Assembly: GCF_040436345.1 (NCBI RefSeq)
Contig: NC_133223.1
Span: 27,746,910-27,810,909 of the forward strand
Direction of reading: 5' to 3'
Source: Pagrus major
Taxonomy: Eukaryota > Chordata > Actinopteri > Spariformes > Sparidae
Length of the DNA stretch: 64,000 nt
The position numbers and the translations under genes were made by a program. The notes beneath the pieces were generated by a model, which was not told the origin of the DNA, ran no database searches, and was given only the letters and a program-made list of their open reading frames with translations. Positions 62,201 to 64,000 of this stretch are shown in pieces. Numbering within the stretch: the first letter of the stretch is position 1; each line of letters begins with the position of its first letter.

Positions 62201-63190
62201 TTTTCTCCTCCCAGTTTCAGCCGGGCACCCCACCCCCTGTCTGCGCAGAGTGCAGGAAAACGATCAACTGCCAGCATTCCTGATGCAATCCTTGCTCCGT
62301 CTTAACTTTACCCCGGACTCAACAGGGAGAATAACTTGGGAGTCCAAAAAGTATAGTCCAAAAATCAGATAAGAATATATATAGTTACTGGAAAATAAAA
62401 ACATGCTCCTGAAAATAACTTTCAAACAATGTGAGGTTTTGATTTTTGCCAACAGAGGAAACAAAACCAGAGTTTTAAACCCACACAGAGTTTAAAAACC
62501 AGCCAATTCCCCTCAAGTGAGTTAGAAACTGAAGAAGCCTCATAGATGAGAGGTGAAGCGTCCAGTTGCCTACGATACAGCACCTAGATTTACCTGGATG
62601 ACTGAGCACCTTCATCAACAAAACCTCTGGTGGTGCTTCATGTCACAACCTGCAGATGTGTAACTATGCCCTCATGGCTTCGAGCTGTAGGTGAAGATAA
62701 CAGCCCTCACAACACACAAGAGGTTTTTTTTTTAATGGTCTGTGAGGCAGCGTAACCCTTGTTTCAGCAGAGGATGTGGAACAAAACACAGCCTCAGTGA
62801 CACGGAGTCCACCTCTTCCTGCTGATGCAGACATTCGGAAGTTGTTGCCATTTGAGGCCCCTTCCTCCATGTCACACTTTCTTTGACAAGGGTCGCACGT
62901 GCCTGTCCTCAACCCCCGCTCTGACCGTCTTGTTGAGGCTGCATCCGACACTAAATAACGTTCATTACCAGAGGACAAAGTGGGGTTCATGCTATTTGAA
63001 GCCAGGGTTTACAGTCGGGCTTTAAAAGGGGGCCCGGAGCCGTAGTGACACAAATCAAACCCGATCACCAGAGTAAATGTTGGCTTGTTTCTGCAAACCA
63101 CAGATGCTGAATGCCAACATTTCAAATTTATGCTGTGACAACGCTGTGAAATCACTTGGTTAGGGTCCGGAGAGTATAATGGTTTGAGTT
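62200..63190. other. Intergenic DNA with an interspersed-repeat core
   Basis: Around 62528-62615, GAAGAAGCCTCATAGATGAGAGGTGAAGCGTC and CCAGTTGCCTACGATACAGCACC resemble a very common fish repeat. No gene seen in the remainder. Confidence 0.4.
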
Positions 63191-63194
63191 CAAA

Positions 63195-63920
63195 TGAACA
63201 GTGTTGTTGCCAGAAAAACAGCTGCTTTTGTTGCCATAAAGAAGACAGCAATATGTCCTGTTGTCTTGATTTAAAATAACCACTTTCGTCGCCAAAATCA
63301 CACTAAGAAATACCTGCTTTTGTTGCCAGAAAGAGGAAGCAAAATGTCCTGAAGTCTGTCTAAAAAATACCCGCTTTTGTCACAAGGAAGAGCTGCAGGA
63401 TATCCTCACATCGGGCAACAAATTACCCACTTTTGTCGGCAACATCACGCAAAAAAATACCCGCCTCTGTCGCCATAAAGACGGCTGCAAAATGTCCCAG
63501 CTGTCTTGGTAAAAAATAAGATGGCTGCTACATGTCCCATCATCTGGCTAAAACGTACCTGCTTTTGTTTACCAGAAAGACGGCAGCAAAACGTTCAGAC
63601 GTCTCGCTATAAAATATCCGCTTTCATCACCAGAAATATGGCTGCACTATGTCTCGAGGTCATGCTTTTTTGCCAAAAAGGCGGCTGTTGTTGTTGTCTT
63701 GCTGAAAAATGACTTTTTTTTTCATCAGAAAGATGGCTGTAGAATATCCCGACCTGCTTTTGATGCCAAAAAGACGACATATTTTCTGACAACTCTGCGA
63801 AAAATACACACTTTTATTGCCTCAATGATGGCTGCACATGTCCCGAGGTCACACTAAATAATACCTGTTTTTGTCACCAGAAAATGGCTGCCAACGGTTC
63901 TCTTGAGGTGGTGTCAAACA
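63195..63920 (+). repeat. Degenerate tandem repeat, about 60-bp unit, roughly 11 units
   Basis: Repeated core TACCTGCTTTTGTTGCCAGAAAGACGGCTGCAAAATGTCC, with variants, at intervals of about 55-75 bp. Units differ by substitutions and small indels, so the array is old. Open frames inside it are accidental. Confidence 0.8.
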
Positions 63921-64000
63921 GGGCTCGGTCTGCTTAGCAGCCATCTCGCCACCTGTCATCAGGTTACCCAGCACGTACACGTGTTATCAGAACTCCATCA

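Noticed and set aside
63195..63920. CRISPR-like or satellite array with regular spacing
   Set aside because: The repeated part itself is diverged and the spacing irregular; the genome is eukaryotic, so CRISPR is excluded. Described as a decayed tandem repeat.

Overview
The window is vertebrate genomic DNA, almost certainly from a percomorph-type teleost fish. It has GT-AG introns, tRNA-derived SINEs, many short non-autonomous DNA transposons of types common in fish, and AT-rich intergenic DNA. Protein-coding content is confined to three genes.

The centre (about 25.8-50.8 kb) holds two complete lactase-phlorizin-hydrolase-like genes (lct) arranged head to head. Gene A is on the minus strand (CDS 36665 down to 25889, 17 exons, 1896 aa predicted). 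Gene B is on the plus strand (CDS 38373 to 50732, 17 exons, 1879 aa predicted). I joined every exon by hand: all junctions are GT-AG, phases agree at each junction, and both frames stay open throughout. Each protein has a signal peptide, four glycoside hydrolase family 1 (GH1) repeats, a single C-terminal membrane span and a short basic cytosolic tail. Human LPH has the same layout. In both copies repeat I is degenerate. Repeat II has lost both catalytic Glu residues. Repeat III keeps the nucleophile but has Gln in place of the acid/base Glu. Only repeat IV has the full Glu pair. The copies form a mosaic: exons 6-7, including the 91-bp intron between them, and most of exon 8 are nearly identical, while exons 2-5 and 9-17 are clearly diverged. 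This is best explained by gene conversion between inverted paralogues. The start codons are only about 1.7 kb apart, so the two genes probably share regulatory DNA.

The right part (about 53.1-62.1 kb, minus strand) holds gjc1 (connexin 45 type). Its coding sequence is nearly all on one exon, with a predicted four-residue C-terminal micro-exon downstream, a 1.4-kb 3' UTR, and a likely non-coding first exon in CpG-rich DNA near 61.9-62.2 kb.

The first 25 kb has no gene I can support. It contains a CpG-rich promoter-like block at 1.6-2.7 kb, transposon remnants, a perfect 42-bp palindrome, a 580-bp purine-only tract and microsatellites. The last kilobase is a decayed tandem repeat of roughly 60-bp units. 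I found no prokaryote-type system, no intact autonomous transposon and no viral gene. The most unusual biology is the inverted lactase pair with its converted segments and its Glu-to-Gln change in repeat III.
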